Part shown: piece by piece, positions 8,956-16,991 of the stretch
Layout of the letters: each line of letters opens with the position of its first letter
Numbering within the stretch: the first letter of the stretch is position 1
Assembly: GCA_023657425.1 (NCBI GenBank)
Contig: JAGTJW010000001.1
Coordinates: 1,178,001-1,242,000, forward strand
DNA: 64,000 nt
Source of the DNA: Ideonella sp. WA131b
GTDB lineage: Bacteria > Pseudomonadota > Gammaproteobacteria > Burkholderiales > Burkholderiaceae_C
Direction: 5' to 3'
The notes under the pieces: model-generated
What the model saw: the letters and a program-made list of their open reading frames with translations, nothing else
Databases searched by the model: none
What the model was told of the DNA's origin: nothing
Program-made: the position numbers and the translations under genes

Positions 8956-10054
8956 AACCACCCTGGCCTACACGCCGCGCGAGGTGTCGCCCCCGGGCGC
9001 CACGCTGCGCGACCTGATGGAAGAGCGCGACTGGAAGCAGCGCGAACTGGCGCACCGCCTGGGCCGGCCGGTGCAGGCCGTCAACGAGATCCTCGCCGGC
9101 AAGAAGGAAATCACCGAAGACACCGCGCTCGAGCTCGAGCGGGTGCTCGAGGTGCCCGCCCAGTTCTGGCTCGCACGCGAGGCGCGGTACCGCGAGCACC
9201 TGGCGCGCCAGCGCAGCGCCGAGGCCTCGCGCGGGCACGTGCCCTGGCTGGAGCGGTTTCCGCTGAAGGCGCTGCAAGAGGCCGGGGCGCTGCCGCAGGG
9301 CCGCCTGACGGCCGCGTTCAAGCAGGAGCTGGTCGAGCATCTGCTGCGCTTCTTCAACGTGGCCTCGCCCGCCGGCTGGCAGGCCCACTACGACCAGATG
9401 CAGCCGCAGTTCCGCCGCGCCCGCCCCAGCCAGCAGACCGACGTGGCCGCCATCACCGCGTGGCTGCGCATGGGCGAGCTGCAGGCGGCCCGGCTGCACC
9501 TGGCCGACTACGACGCGGCGCGCCTGCAGGCCGCGCTGCCGGCGATGCGCGCCCTGAGCCTGCGGCCGGCCGAAGAGATCGGGCCCGAGCTGGTGCGTCT
9601 GTGTGGACAGGCCGGCGTGGCGCTGGTGTTCGTGCCGCCGCTGCCGGGCACGCATGTGTCGGGCGTGGCGCGTTTCCTGAACGGCCGGCCGCTGATCCAG
9701 CTCTCGCTGCTGGGCAAGAGCAACGATCTGTTCTGGTTCAGCTTCTTCCACGAGGTGGCGCACGTGCTCAGGCACCCCACGCGCGCCATCTTCCTGGACG
9801 ACGCCGCCGCGGGCGACACCGTCGATTCGCCCGAGGAGCAGGACGCCAACCGCTTTGCCGCCGACACGCTGATTCCGCGTGCGCAGCAGGCACGCCTGCC
9901 CTACTTGCCGCTGGTGGCCGAGGAGATCGAGGCCTTTGCGGCCGAGATCGGCCTGCACCCCGGCATCGTGGTGGGCCAGCTGCAGCACCGCGCCCTGCTG
10001 CCCTGGGCGCACGCGCTCACGCGCCTGAAGGCGCGCCACGACATCGCCCGCTGA
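8948..10054 (+). CDS. HigA-like XRE regulator fused to ImmA/IrrE metallopeptidase domain
   Basis: A 368-residue two-domain protein. Residues ~18-75 are a Cro/CI-type helix-turn-helix (LRDLMEERDWKQRELAHRLG, then VQAVNEILAGKKEITEDTA). The C-terminal half is an ImmA/IrrE-type zinc peptidase with HEVAH at about 271-275 (FFHEVAHVL) and a downstream glutamate-containing EEQDANRFAADTLIP that fits the third ligand region. Such fusions serve as antitoxin/repressor of an upstream HigB-like toxin, and the peptidase part can cleave regulators. The start overlaps the toxin remnant by 8 bases. Here the regulator appears intact although the toxin is not. Confidence 0.9.
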   Translation: MTETTLAYTPREVSPPGATLRDLMEERDWKQRELAHRLGRPVQAVNEILAGKKEITEDTALELERVLEVPAQFWLAREARYREHLARQRSAEASRGHVPWLERFPLKALQEAGALPQGRLTAAFKQELVEHLLRFFNVASPAGWQAHYDQMQPQFRRARPSQQTDVAAITAWLRMGELQAARLHLADYDAARLQAALPAMRALSLRPAEEIGPELVRLCGQAGVALVFVPPLPGTHVSGVARFLNGRPLIQLSLLGKSNDLFWFSFFHEVAHVLRHPTRAIFLDDAAAGDTVDSPEEQDANRFAADTLIPRAQQARLPYLPLVAEEIEAFAAEIGLHPGIVVGQLQHRALLPWAHALTRLKARHDIAR

Positions 10055-10083
10055 GCCGCGGCTTCCACCCACCGACACCGCCC

Positions 10084-11622
10084 ATGCCCACCCTCGACTG
10101 GCTCCACCGCGAAGCCGCCTTCCGCACCGCGCAGCAGGTGCCCACGCGTGTGCTGCGCCCGCATGCCGCCGGCCACCGCTTCGGTGATGGGGATGCCGCA
10201 CCCGGCAACCTGCTGGTGCAGGGCGACAACCTGCAGGCGCTGAAGGCGCTGGTGCCCTTCTACCGCGGCCAGGTGAAGTGCATCTTCATCGACCCGCCCT
10301 ACAACACCAAGAGCGCCTTCGAGCACTACGACGACAACCTGGAGCACAGCCAGTGGCTGAGCATGATGCTGCCGCGGCTGCAGCTGCTGCGCGAGTTTCT
10401 GCGCGAGGACGGCAGCATCTGGGTGACCATCGACGACCACGAGGGGCATTACCTCAAGGTGTTGATGGATGAGGTGTTTGGGCGGGGGAACTTCATCGGC
10501 GAGTTGGTCTGGCAGAAGCGCACATCGCGCGAGAACCGCGCACCCATAAGTTCCGCGCACGATGCGCTCTTTCTATACGGCAGAAACCCGCCGAACGTTT
10601 GGAAGGCGCACCGAAACCTGCTGGCTGCGAATGAAGCCGGGCTCTCCAATCCTGACCACGATCCTCGCGGTCCTTGGAAGTCCGTACCTTTCACGGCTCA
10701 AGGGTATCGAGAGAACCAGATGTACAAGATCCGGACGCCGACCGGGCTACAACTTGATCCGCCTAAAGGTCGCTGCTGGGGTGCTACGGAGCCCGAGTAC
10801 TTGAAGCTTCGGGACATTGAGAGGCGTGTGTACTTTCCAAAGCAAGGGCGTGGTAGGCCACGAATCAAGCAGTTCCCTGAGCAGCAGAAGGGTCTGGTTC
10901 CAATGACGCTCTGGTTTGCCAAGGAGGTGGGAGACAACGAGGACGCAAAAAAGGAAAGCCTTGAGCTGTTTCCCGATCGAGAGGCCTTTGGAACGCCGAA
11001 GCCGGAAGGGCTCCTACAGAGAATCGTTCACATCGCCACCAACCCCGGCGACCTCATCCTCGACTCCTTCCTCGGCTCCGGCACCACCGCCGCCGTCGCC
11101 CACAAGATGGGCCGCCGCTGGATCGGCATCGAGATGGGCGAGCACGCCGTCACCCACTGCCTGCCGCGCCTGCAGAAGGTGGTGCAGGGCGAACAAGGCG
11201 GCATCAGCCAGGCCGTGAACTGGCAGGGCGGCGGCGGCTTCCGCTTCGTGCAGCTGGGCGCGCCGCTGTTCGATGAACACGGCGAGCTGCACCCCGAGGT
11301 GCGCTTTGCCGACCTGGCCGCCTTTTTGTGGCTGCGCGAAACCGGCACCGCCTACGAGCCGGCCGCCAGCCCCGTGCAGGGCACGCCGCTCTTGGGCGTG
11401 CACGAGGGCCGCGCCGTCTACCTGCTCTACAACGGCATCCTCGGCGACAAGCGCCCCGCCGCCGGCAACGTGCTCACCAGCGCGGTGCTGGCCGCCATGC
11501 AGGCCCGCTGCTGGCACGAAGGCCCCAAGGTCGTCTACGGCGAGGCCTGCCTGCTGGGCGATGCGCGGCTGCACAGTGCCGGCATCAGCTTCCGCCAGCT
11601 GCCGCATGCGGTGCCGCGCTAA
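10084..11622 (+). CDS. mod: Type III-like DNA N6-adenine methyltransferase (Mod), copy 1
   Basis: A 512-residue beta-class adenine methyltransferase that would modify the recognition site and carry its specificity. The catalytic DPPY is at residues 70-73 (FIDPPYNTKSAFEHYDDNLEHS in two parts: FIDPPYNTKS, AFEHYDDNLEHS). The SAM-binding DSFLGSGTTAAVA lies near 323-335, giving motif order IV then I. Between ~135 and ~315 is the target-recognition region, and its codons are clearly less GC-rich than the flanks. The start gives MPTLDWLHREAAF, matching the paralogue at 24135. A toxin-antitoxin pair and then res follow. The region just before the variable part is identical in DNA to copy 2 for 90 bases. 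Confidence 0.93.
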   Translation: MPTLDWLHREAAFRTAQQVPTRVLRPHAAGHRFGDGDAAPGNLLVQGDNLQALKALVPFYRGQVKCIFIDPPYNTKSAFEHYDDNLEHSQWLSMMLPRLQLLREFLREDGSIWVTIDDHEGHYLKVLMDEVFGRGNFIGELVWQKRTSRENRAPISSAHDALFLYGRNPPNVWKAHRNLLAANEAGLSNPDHDPRGPWKSVPFTAQGYRENQMYKIRTPTGLQLDPPKGRCWGATEPEYLKLRDIERRVYFPKQGRGRPRIKQFPEQQKGLVPMTLWFAKEVGDNEDAKKESLELFPDREAFGTPKPEGLLQRIVHIATNPGDLILDSFLGSGTTAAVAHKMGRRWIGIEMGEHAVTHCLPRLQKVVQGEQGGISQAVNWQGGGGFRFVQLGAPLFDEHGELHPEVRFADLAAFLWLRETGTAYEPAASPVQGTPLLGVHEGRAVYLLYNGILGDKRPAAGNVLTSAVLAAMQARCWHEGPKVVYGEACLLGDARLHSAGISFRQLPHAVPR

Positions 11623-11673
11623 GCTTCGGCACACGCCCTTCGCGTTGCGACGTTCAACCTTCTGGAGACGGCC

Positions 11674-11895
11674 ATGACCACTGTCGACGCCATCGTGGCC
11701 CAAGCCGAGGCCCTGCCCCCCGAAGAGTTCGAGCTGCTGGTGCTGCGGTTGACGGACTGCCTTCACCACTTCGCGAGCCCCGAAGTCGAGGCGGCCTGGC
11801 ATGCCGAGATCGACCGGCGCGTGGCCGCCGATGACCGCGGCGAGACGACGTATGTGCCTTGGGAACAGGTTCGCCAGGAGCTGGGCCTGAAGTGA
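11674..11895 (+). CDS. Antitoxin of the PF09720 (addiction module component) family
   Basis: A 73-residue acidic protein with the typical layout of the small 'putative addiction module component' antitoxins: helix AIVAQAEALPPEEFELLVLRL, then EVEAAWHAEIDRR, and a C-terminal VPWEQVRQELGLK. The ATG follows GGAGACGGCC. Its TGA overlaps the GTG of the ParE-like toxin. The pair sits between mod and res of the first restriction-modification locus, which is an unusual place for a complete addiction module. Confidence 0.85.
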   Translation: MTTVDAIVAQAEALPPEEFELLVLRLTDCLHHFASPEVEAAWHAEIDRRVAADDRGETTYVPWEQVRQELGLK

Positions 11896-12185
11896 TTCGT
11901 GTCGTCTTCGAAGTCGCCGCGCAGGCCGATGTACGGGCTGCGATGGCCCACTGCAGCGCCGTGTCGACGGAGTTGGCGACACGCTTCGCCACGGACCTCG
12001 ACGACGCCGTAGGCCGCATCCAGCAGTTGCCCGAAGCCTGGCCCCCGGCTGGCGCTGGTTTGCGTCGGTGCCTTCTTCGCCACTTCCCCTATTCGGTGGT
12101 CTACCGCACGGCCTTCGACCCCTTGCGCGTGTTGGCCGTGATGCACCACCGCCAAAGTGCAGCCCGCTGGCAGGGCCGGCTTTGA
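11892..12185 (+). CDS. ParE/RelE-family toxin
   Basis: A 97-residue RelE/ParE-fold toxin recognised by its C-terminal half: LRRCLLRHFPYSVVYRTAFDP in two parts (LRRCLLRHFPY, SVVYRTAFDP), then LRVLAVMHHRQSAARWQGRL, the usual strand-strand-helix end. The GTG start overlaps the antitoxin stop by three bases (GTGA), so translation is probably coupled. It ends five bases before the res start, so toxin, antitoxin and restriction genes are likely on one transcript. Confidence 0.85.
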   Translation: MIRVVFEVAAQADVRAAMAHCSAVSTELATRFATDLDDAVGRIQQLPEAWPPAGAGLRRCLLRHFPYSVVYRTAFDPLRVLAVMHHRQSAARWQGRL

Positions 12186-12190
12186 ACGCC

Positions 12191-14998
12191 ATGCCGGCCT
12201 TCGCGCTCAAGCACTACCAAACCCAGGCGCTCGAAGCGCTGGAGCGCTACCTGCGCCGCACCGCCGTGCTGGGCGCCGGCAGCGCCTTCAACGACTGCAC
12301 CGGCTACGGCTACAACGCCGAGCCCTTTGGCGAGCTGCCCTGCGTGTGCCTGCGCATCCCCACCGGCGGCGGCAAGACGCTGCTGGCCGCGCACGCCATC
12401 GGCACGCTCTCTCGTGAATGGCCCGGCCGCCACCCCCGGCCGCTGGCGCTGTGGCTGGTGCCCAGCGACACCATCCGCAGCCAGACGATCAAGGCCCTGG
12501 CCACGCCCGGCCACCCGTTCCGCGCGGCGTTGGTTGAGGCCTGCGGCGATGACGTGGTGGTGTGCGATCTCGACGCCCTGGCGCAGCTCTCGCCGCAAGA
12601 CTTCGAGCAGCGCGCCGTGGTGGTGGTGGCCACCATCCAGAGCTTCCGCGTCGAAGACACCGACCAGCGCAACGTCTACGCCTTCAGCGAGGCCTTCGAG
12701 CCGCACTTCCGCGGCGTGCCGGCGGCGGCGCTGCAGCTGCTGCACGGCCTGCCCGATGCGCTGGTGACCGAGGCCGATGTGAGCGCGGCGCACGCCGCAG
12801 CGAAAGCCGGTGAACCGGAGCGGCCGGCCAAAGCCGGCCGCGGGATGCTGGCGCGCTTCGTGGGCCAGCCGCGCTGGAGCCTGGCCAACTGGCTGGCGCT
12901 GCGGCAGCCCTACGTCATCGTCGACGAGGCGCACACCACCAAGACCGAGCGCAGCTTCGAGGCGCTGAAGCGGCTGAACCCGGCGCTCATCCTCGAGCTC
13001 ACCGCCACGCCGCTGCCCCAGCGCAGCAACGTGCTGTTCCACGTGTCGGCCCAGCAGCTGCAGGCCGAGCACATGATCAAGATGCCCATCACGCTGGTGG
13101 AGCACACGCGCGGCTGGCAGGCCGCGGTGCTGGACGCCGTGCAGACCCAGCGCCTGCTGGAGGCCGAGGCGCACGAGGAAGAGTCAGCCACCGGCGCCTA
13201 CATCCGCCCCATCGTGCTGCTGCAGGCGCAGAACCAGGGCGAGCCGGTGGACGTGGACGTGCTGCGCGCGCACCTGGTTGAGGACCTGCACATCCCCGAG
13301 GCCCAGGTGAAGGTGGCCACCGGCACGCGGCGCGAGATCGATGGCATCGACCTGGCCGCGCGCGACTGCCCGGTGCGCTTCATCATCACCGTGCAGGCGC
13401 TGGGCGTGGGCTGGGACTGCCCCTTTGCCTACGTGCTGTGCACGGTGCAGACCATCCGCTCGGGCACCGCCATCGAGCAGTTGCTGGGCCGCGTGCTGCG
13501 CATGCCCTACGCCACGCCGCGCACGCGGCCGGCGCTGAACCGCGCCTACGCCCACGTCACCGAGGCCAGCACCGGCCTGGCCGCCAATGCGCTGGCCGAC
13601 CGGCTGATCGACGGCATGGGCTTCGATCCGCTGGACATGGCCTCGATGATCGCGCCCCAGTTGCCGCTGGCCTTGACGGGGGGTGGGGGCGGGCCGCGCG
13701 ACGACGGGCCGCTGTTCGCCGCCGCGCCGCCTGCGGCGCCGCTGCCGGCGCTGACGGTGGACGTGCCCCCCGGCAAGCCGCTGCCGCCGGCGGTGGCCGC
13801 GGCCGTGGCCGCGGGCGAGGCCCAGCTCAGCAGCGACGGCGAGCGCCAGCGCGTGCGCGTACCCGGCCATGTGGGCGAGGCCCTGGCCACGGCGCTGGTG
13901 GAGGCGCAGCCCAGAAAGCAGCGCGAGGCCACGCAGCAGCAGGTGGAGCGGCACAACGCGCTGGTGGCCGGCGCGGCGGCGCCGGCCAACCGCGGCGACG
14001 TGTTTGCGCCGGTGCCGCGCCTCGCTTACCGCATGGCTGCGGGCGGTGAGTGGCCGGCGGGCGGGCAGATGCCGCTGGCCCTGCTGGAAGTGGAGTCGGT
14101 GCGCGAGACGGTGGCGCTTAACCTGCTGGCGGAGCCCATCACCATCGACGGCTTCACCATGGTGGAGCAGGCCGCGCAGTGGGAGCTGTACCTCGATGGC
14201 CAGAAGCGCCTGGTCGTGGGCCGCGGCGACACATCGCAGTTGCCGCTGGACGGCGTGGCCACCACGGTGCGGCCCGAAGACCTGGCGCGCTGGCTGGCCG
14301 AGCAGCTGCAGCACCCTTCGCGCAACGTGGCGCGCGACGTGCTGCCGGCGCACCTGCGGGCGTTTGCGCTGGCCTGCGTGAACCACCTCGTGCACAGCAA
14401 GGGCGTGCCCCTGGCCCAGCTGGTGCGGCATCAGGTCCCGCTGGTGCAGCGGCTGGCGCTGCGCATCGACGAGTTGCGAGAGCTTGCCGGGCGCAGCGCG
14501 TTCCGGCAGCTGGTGCTCGATGGTGGCTGGGAGCTCGTTGCCGGACCGGCGTTCGAGTTCCGCTTCGACCCCAACGCGTATCCGGTGCCGGGCAACAAGC
14601 GCTATGGCGGCAAGTTCCGCATGGCCAAGCACTTCTATCCCGTGGTGGCCGACCTCGAAGACGGCTCGGAAGAGATGCTGTGCGCGCTGGCCATCGACGG
14701 GCACCCGCGCATCAGGCGCTGGGTGCGCAACCTCGACTCGGAGCCGGTGCATGCCTTCTGGCTGCCCACGTCATTCGGCCGTTTCTACCCGGACTTCGTG
14801 TGCGAGCTGGACGATGGCCGCGTCTTCGTGGCCGAGTACAAGGGCGCGCATCTGCGCAACGTGCCGCGCGAGATCGAGAAGGGCCAGGTGGGCCGGCTGT
14901 GGGCCGAGCGCAGCGGCGGCCGCGCGCGGTTTGCCATGCTGTTCAAGCTGGAGCGGGGCATGAGCGTCGCGCAGCAGATCGACGAGGCGCTCGGATAG
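12191..14998 (+). CDS. res: Type III-like restriction endonuclease subunit (Res), copy 1
   Basis: A 935-residue SF2 helicase-nuclease. Walker A PTGGGKTLLAAHAIG is near residues 55-69, the DEAH box (VIVDEAHTTK) near 241-250, motif III ELTATPLPQ near 271, and motif VI EQLLGRVLRMP near 430. The C-terminal part has a PD-(D/E)XK nuclease signature, FYPDFVCELDDGRVFVAEYKG at about 866-886 (read as FYPDF, then FVAEYKG). It would cut DNA when working with the Mod subunit on unmethylated sites. Start chosen at ATG 12191, matching the paralogue; a TTG at 12182 overlapping the toxin stop is an alternative. Length equals that of the second copy. Confidence 0.92.
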   Translation: MPAFALKHYQTQALEALERYLRRTAVLGAGSAFNDCTGYGYNAEPFGELPCVCLRIPTGGGKTLLAAHAIGTLSREWPGRHPRPLALWLVPSDTIRSQTIKALATPGHPFRAALVEACGDDVVVCDLDALAQLSPQDFEQRAVVVVATIQSFRVEDTDQRNVYAFSEAFEPHFRGVPAAALQLLHGLPDALVTEADVSAAHAAAKAGEPERPAKAGRGMLARFVGQPRWSLANWLALRQPYVIVDEAHTTKTERSFEALKRLNPALILELTATPLPQRSNVLFHVSAQQLQAEHMIKMPITLVEHTRGWQAAVLDAVQTQRLLEAEAHEEESATGAYIRPIVLLQAQNQGEPVDVDVLRAHLVEDLHIPEAQVKVATGTRREIDGIDLAARDCPVRFIITVQALGVGWDCPFAYVLCTVQTIRSGTAIEQLLGRVLRMPYATPRTRPALNRAYAHVTEASTGLAANALADRLIDGMGFDPLDMASMIAPQLPLALTGGGGGPRDDGPLFAAAPPAAPLPALTVDVPPGKPLPPAVAAAVAAGEAQLSSDGERQRVRVPGHVGEALATALVEAQPRKQREATQQQVERHNALVAGAAAPANRGDVFAPVPRLAYRMAAGGEWPAGGQMPLALLEVESVRETVALNLLAEPITIDGFTMVEQAAQWELYLDGQKRLVVGRGDTSQLPLDGVATTVRPEDLARWLAEQLQHPSRNVARDVLPAHLRAFALACVNHLVHSKGVPLAQLVRHQVPLVQRLALRIDELRELAGRSAFRQLVLDGGWELVAGPAFEFRFDPNAYPVPGNKRYGGKFRMAKHFYPVVADLEDGSEEMLCALAIDGHPRIRRWVRNLDSEPVHAFWLPTSFGRFYPDFVCELDDGRVFVAEYKGAHLRNVPREIEKGQVGRLWAERSGGRARFAMLFKLERGMSVAQQIDEALG

Positions 14999-15129
14999 CG
15001 TTCGGCGGGCATTGCGAGGCCACCGAAATCGCACCGCAAGGGGTGATGGATCCTCACGCCGCAAGCCGCGCGCGACACCGACCACACGGCCGGTGGTCGC
15101 TGGCTCGCCGCGGCGCGCTGGATGGCGGG

Positions 15130-15846
15130 TCAGGCCTGCACCACGATGCGCCCGGTGTCGGCCGCGCGAAGGCGCTCGAAGCGCAGCGCTTCTTCGATCA
15201 CCGACGCCGGCACCGCGTAGTCGGTGGCCATCTGCTCGATGGTGTCGCCAGCACGGAAGCGGTCTTCCACCACCTCGGTCCGCACGAAGGCGCCGCTGAT
15301 GACGGGCCGGCCGAAGGCGCGGGTCGGGTCCACCACCACCGTGCGCGGCTGAGTCTCGCGGCTGTCGCCCAGGCGCGTGTACGGGAACAGCGCCACCGGC
15401 AGCCCGCCCTTGCCGTAGTCGATGCGCGCCAGGGCGGCCTCGAAGTCGGCTTGCAGCGCTTGCTGGCCACCGTCGGACACGTTCAGCAGCTGGCCGGCCT
15501 CCTTCACGAACAGGGCCACGCCGTTGGTGCGGAACTCGCGGGCCACGAGGGGGCGCTCCGCGCGCAGGTGCTGGCTCACGTAGTCGAGTGCCCGCCGCAC
15601 CACGGGCAGCGTCACGCGGTGACGGCGACGCATGGCCGCCAGCACGTGCAGCTCACAGAGGTTGGTGAACGAGAGCAGCCGTTCGGCCGGCGCAGCCGGT
15701 GCGATGACGGCCCTGAAGCGATCGGATTGGCCGAAACACCAAGCCCGAACCGTGGCGCTGGGAAGGGCCAGGATGCGCGCTGCCTCGGCGGCGCGATAGG
15801 CCGGCTGGTCTTGAGGTCGATCTCGTGCGGGTTGGGCGGGCTTCAT
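15130..15846 (-). CDS. DUF433-domain protein (antitoxin-like)
   Basis: A 238-residue protein. Residues ~16-75 look like a MerR-like helix-turn-helix region (YRAAEAARILALPSATVRAW). The C-terminal ~70 residues are a DUF433 domain (GRPVISGAFVRTEVVEDRF then AGDTIEQMATDYAVPASVI). Proteins of this type are commonly the antitoxin next to a small PIN-like toxin, but no such gene lies downstream on this strand, where the res gene ends convergently. The start ATG at 15846 is preceded by ACTCGGAGATG; the upstream extension of the frame is low-complexity. It may be an orphan. Confidence 0.75.
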   Translation of the reverse strand: MKPAQPARDRPQDQPAYRAAEAARILALPSATVRAWCFGQSDRFRAVIAPAAPAERLLSFTNLCELHVLAAMRRRHRVTLPVVRRALDYVSQHLRAERPLVAREFRTNGVALFVKEAGQLLNVSDGGQQALQADFEAALARIDYGKGGLPVALFPYTRLGDSRETQPRTVVVDPTRAFGRPVISGAFVRTEVVEDRFRAGDTIEQMATDYAVPASVIEEALRFERLRAADTGRIVVQA

Positions 15847-16080
15847 GGCATCTCCGAGTCCATCGTGGGCCGGATCGGCGCGGCGCTCAGTGTAGTCAAC
15901 GGGCGGTGGGCGGCTCCGCGTATGTCCACCCCTGCGCTCACGCTTCAGTTGCCTGCTGTTCCTGAAGATGGGCCAGGCGCGCACCGGCCCGGCGAAGCTC
16001 AAGCGCGTGGTGTCGCTGATCGACGCCGAAACCTGGATCGGCATTGGCGTGGTCGCGAACCTGCCTTTCGATCTTGACGG

Positions 16081-16102
16081 ATGGTGCCACTATTGACACC
16101 AT
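16081..16102. promoter_or_regulatory. Inverted repeat upstream of hicA, probable HicB operator
   Basis: TGGTGCCA (16082-16089) and TGACACCA (16094-16101) are inverted repeats with one mismatch around CTAT, flanked by A and T that extend the symmetry. The site lies 9-30 bases before the hicA ATG, where HicB, which has a C-terminal DNA-binding helix region, would be expected to bind. Inferred from symmetry and position. Confidence 0.5.
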
Positions 16103-16110
16103 TCCCCGCC

Positions 16111-16368
16111 ATGGCGGACATCGCCAAGATCCTCAGCCGGATGCAGGCCTCGCCCACCAGCGTGCGCTTTGCCGATCTGGCCAAGGTCTGCGAGCACTTC
16201 TTCGGGCCGCCCAGGCAGTCGGGTTCCAGCCCTGCGGTGTTCAAGACACCGTGGCCGGGTGACCCGCGGGTCAACACTCAGAACGACAAGGGCAAGGCCA
16301 AGGGCTACCAGGTGCGCCAGGTGCTGGAAGCCATCAGCAGACTGAAGGGGCAGCGCGATGAACACTGA
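16111..16368 (+). CDS. hicA: HicA-family mRNA interferase, active-site His replaced
   Basis: An 85-residue HicA-type toxin (MADIAKILSRMQASPTSVRF start). The body FADLAKVCEHFFGPPRQSGS and KTPWPGDPRVNTQNDKGKAK is typical of the longer HicA group. The family normally has SSH at the position that here reads SSP (residue ~39, codon CCT at 16231-16233), so the catalytic histidine needed for RNA cleavage appears to be proline. The start at 16111 matches the family; the in-frame ATG at 16081 lies in the operator. It overlaps hicB by 11 bases. Probably an inactive toxin kept with its antitoxin. Confidence 0.8.
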   Translation: MADIAKILSRMQASPTSVRFADLAKVCEHFFGPPRQSGSSPAVFKTPWPGDPRVNTQNDKGKAKGYQVRQVLEAISRLKGQRDEH

Positions 16369-16681
16369 TCACTACACCTACCGCGTCACCTGGTCGGCCG
16401 AAGACGGCGAGCACCTGGGCCTGTGCGCCGAGTTCCCCTCGCTGTCATGGCTGGCCGCCAAGCCCGAAGACGCGCTGTCCGGCATCCGCGCCGTCGTGGC
16501 CGGGTGCGTGCGCGACATGCAGGCCGGCGGCGAGGCGGTGCCGGTGCCGATCGCCGACCGCCGCTACAGCGGCGAGTTCAAGGTGCGCATCCCGCCGCAG
16601 CAGCACCGGCGCCTGGTCATCGAGGCCAGCGAGCAGGGCGTGAGCCTGAACCGGCTGGTGAGTGCGAAGCTGGCGGGCTGA
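16358..16681 (+). CDS. hicB: HicB-family antitoxin
   Basis: A 107-residue antitoxin: an N-terminal degenerate RNase-H-like HicB fold (YTYRVTWSAEDGEHLGLCAE, FPSLSWLA), then a C-terminal ribbon-helix-helix (GEFKVRIPPQQHRRLVIEAS, EQGVSLNRLVSAKLA). It neutralises HicA and represses the operon. The ATG overlaps the end of hicA by 11 bases, indicating coupled translation. Confidence 0.9.
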   Translation: MNTDHYTYRVTWSAEDGEHLGLCAEFPSLSWLAAKPEDALSGIRAVVAGCVRDMQAGGEAVPVPIADRRYSGEFKVRIPPQQHRRLVIEASEQGVSLNRLVSAKLAG

Positions 16682-16991
16682 AGGCTGACGACTTTGGCAA
16701 GCTGCTGCGGGAGAAGCTGCACGAGGTGCTGACACGCCGGCAGAGGGTCGGCGAGGCGCACAAGCTGAACCCGTCACTCACCGGCAGGGCCATCCGGAAC
16801 CCTGGGCCCGGCACGCCGCACTCGAGGCCATCCAGCCCGCCGCCCTGAGGGCAAGCGCCAGCAGACAGCCCCTTGCGCGAACCTTACAGTCAGCCCATGA
16901 CCCCGTTTCCCCTGCCCTTGCCGGCGCGGCGTGCCGGGCGGCCCGCCTGCGACACCCGGGCGGCGCGCTGAAGCCGTCGGGCCGCTCCGCC
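16682..16991. other. Intergenic stretch without a recognisable gene
   Basis: The plus-strand frame continues past the hicB stop as AGGLKADDFGKLLREKLHEV and then becomes Pro/Arg-rich; no family is recognised and no start is convincing. Promoter elements for the acyl-CoA ligase gene are probably within 16860-16990, but none stands out. Confidence 0.4.

Noticed and set aside
13184-14752. 522-codon minus-strand frame within res copy 1
   Set aside because: Shadow of a strongly supported helicase-nuclease gene; repeats the His/Arg-rich pattern seen in every GC-rich antisense frame here.
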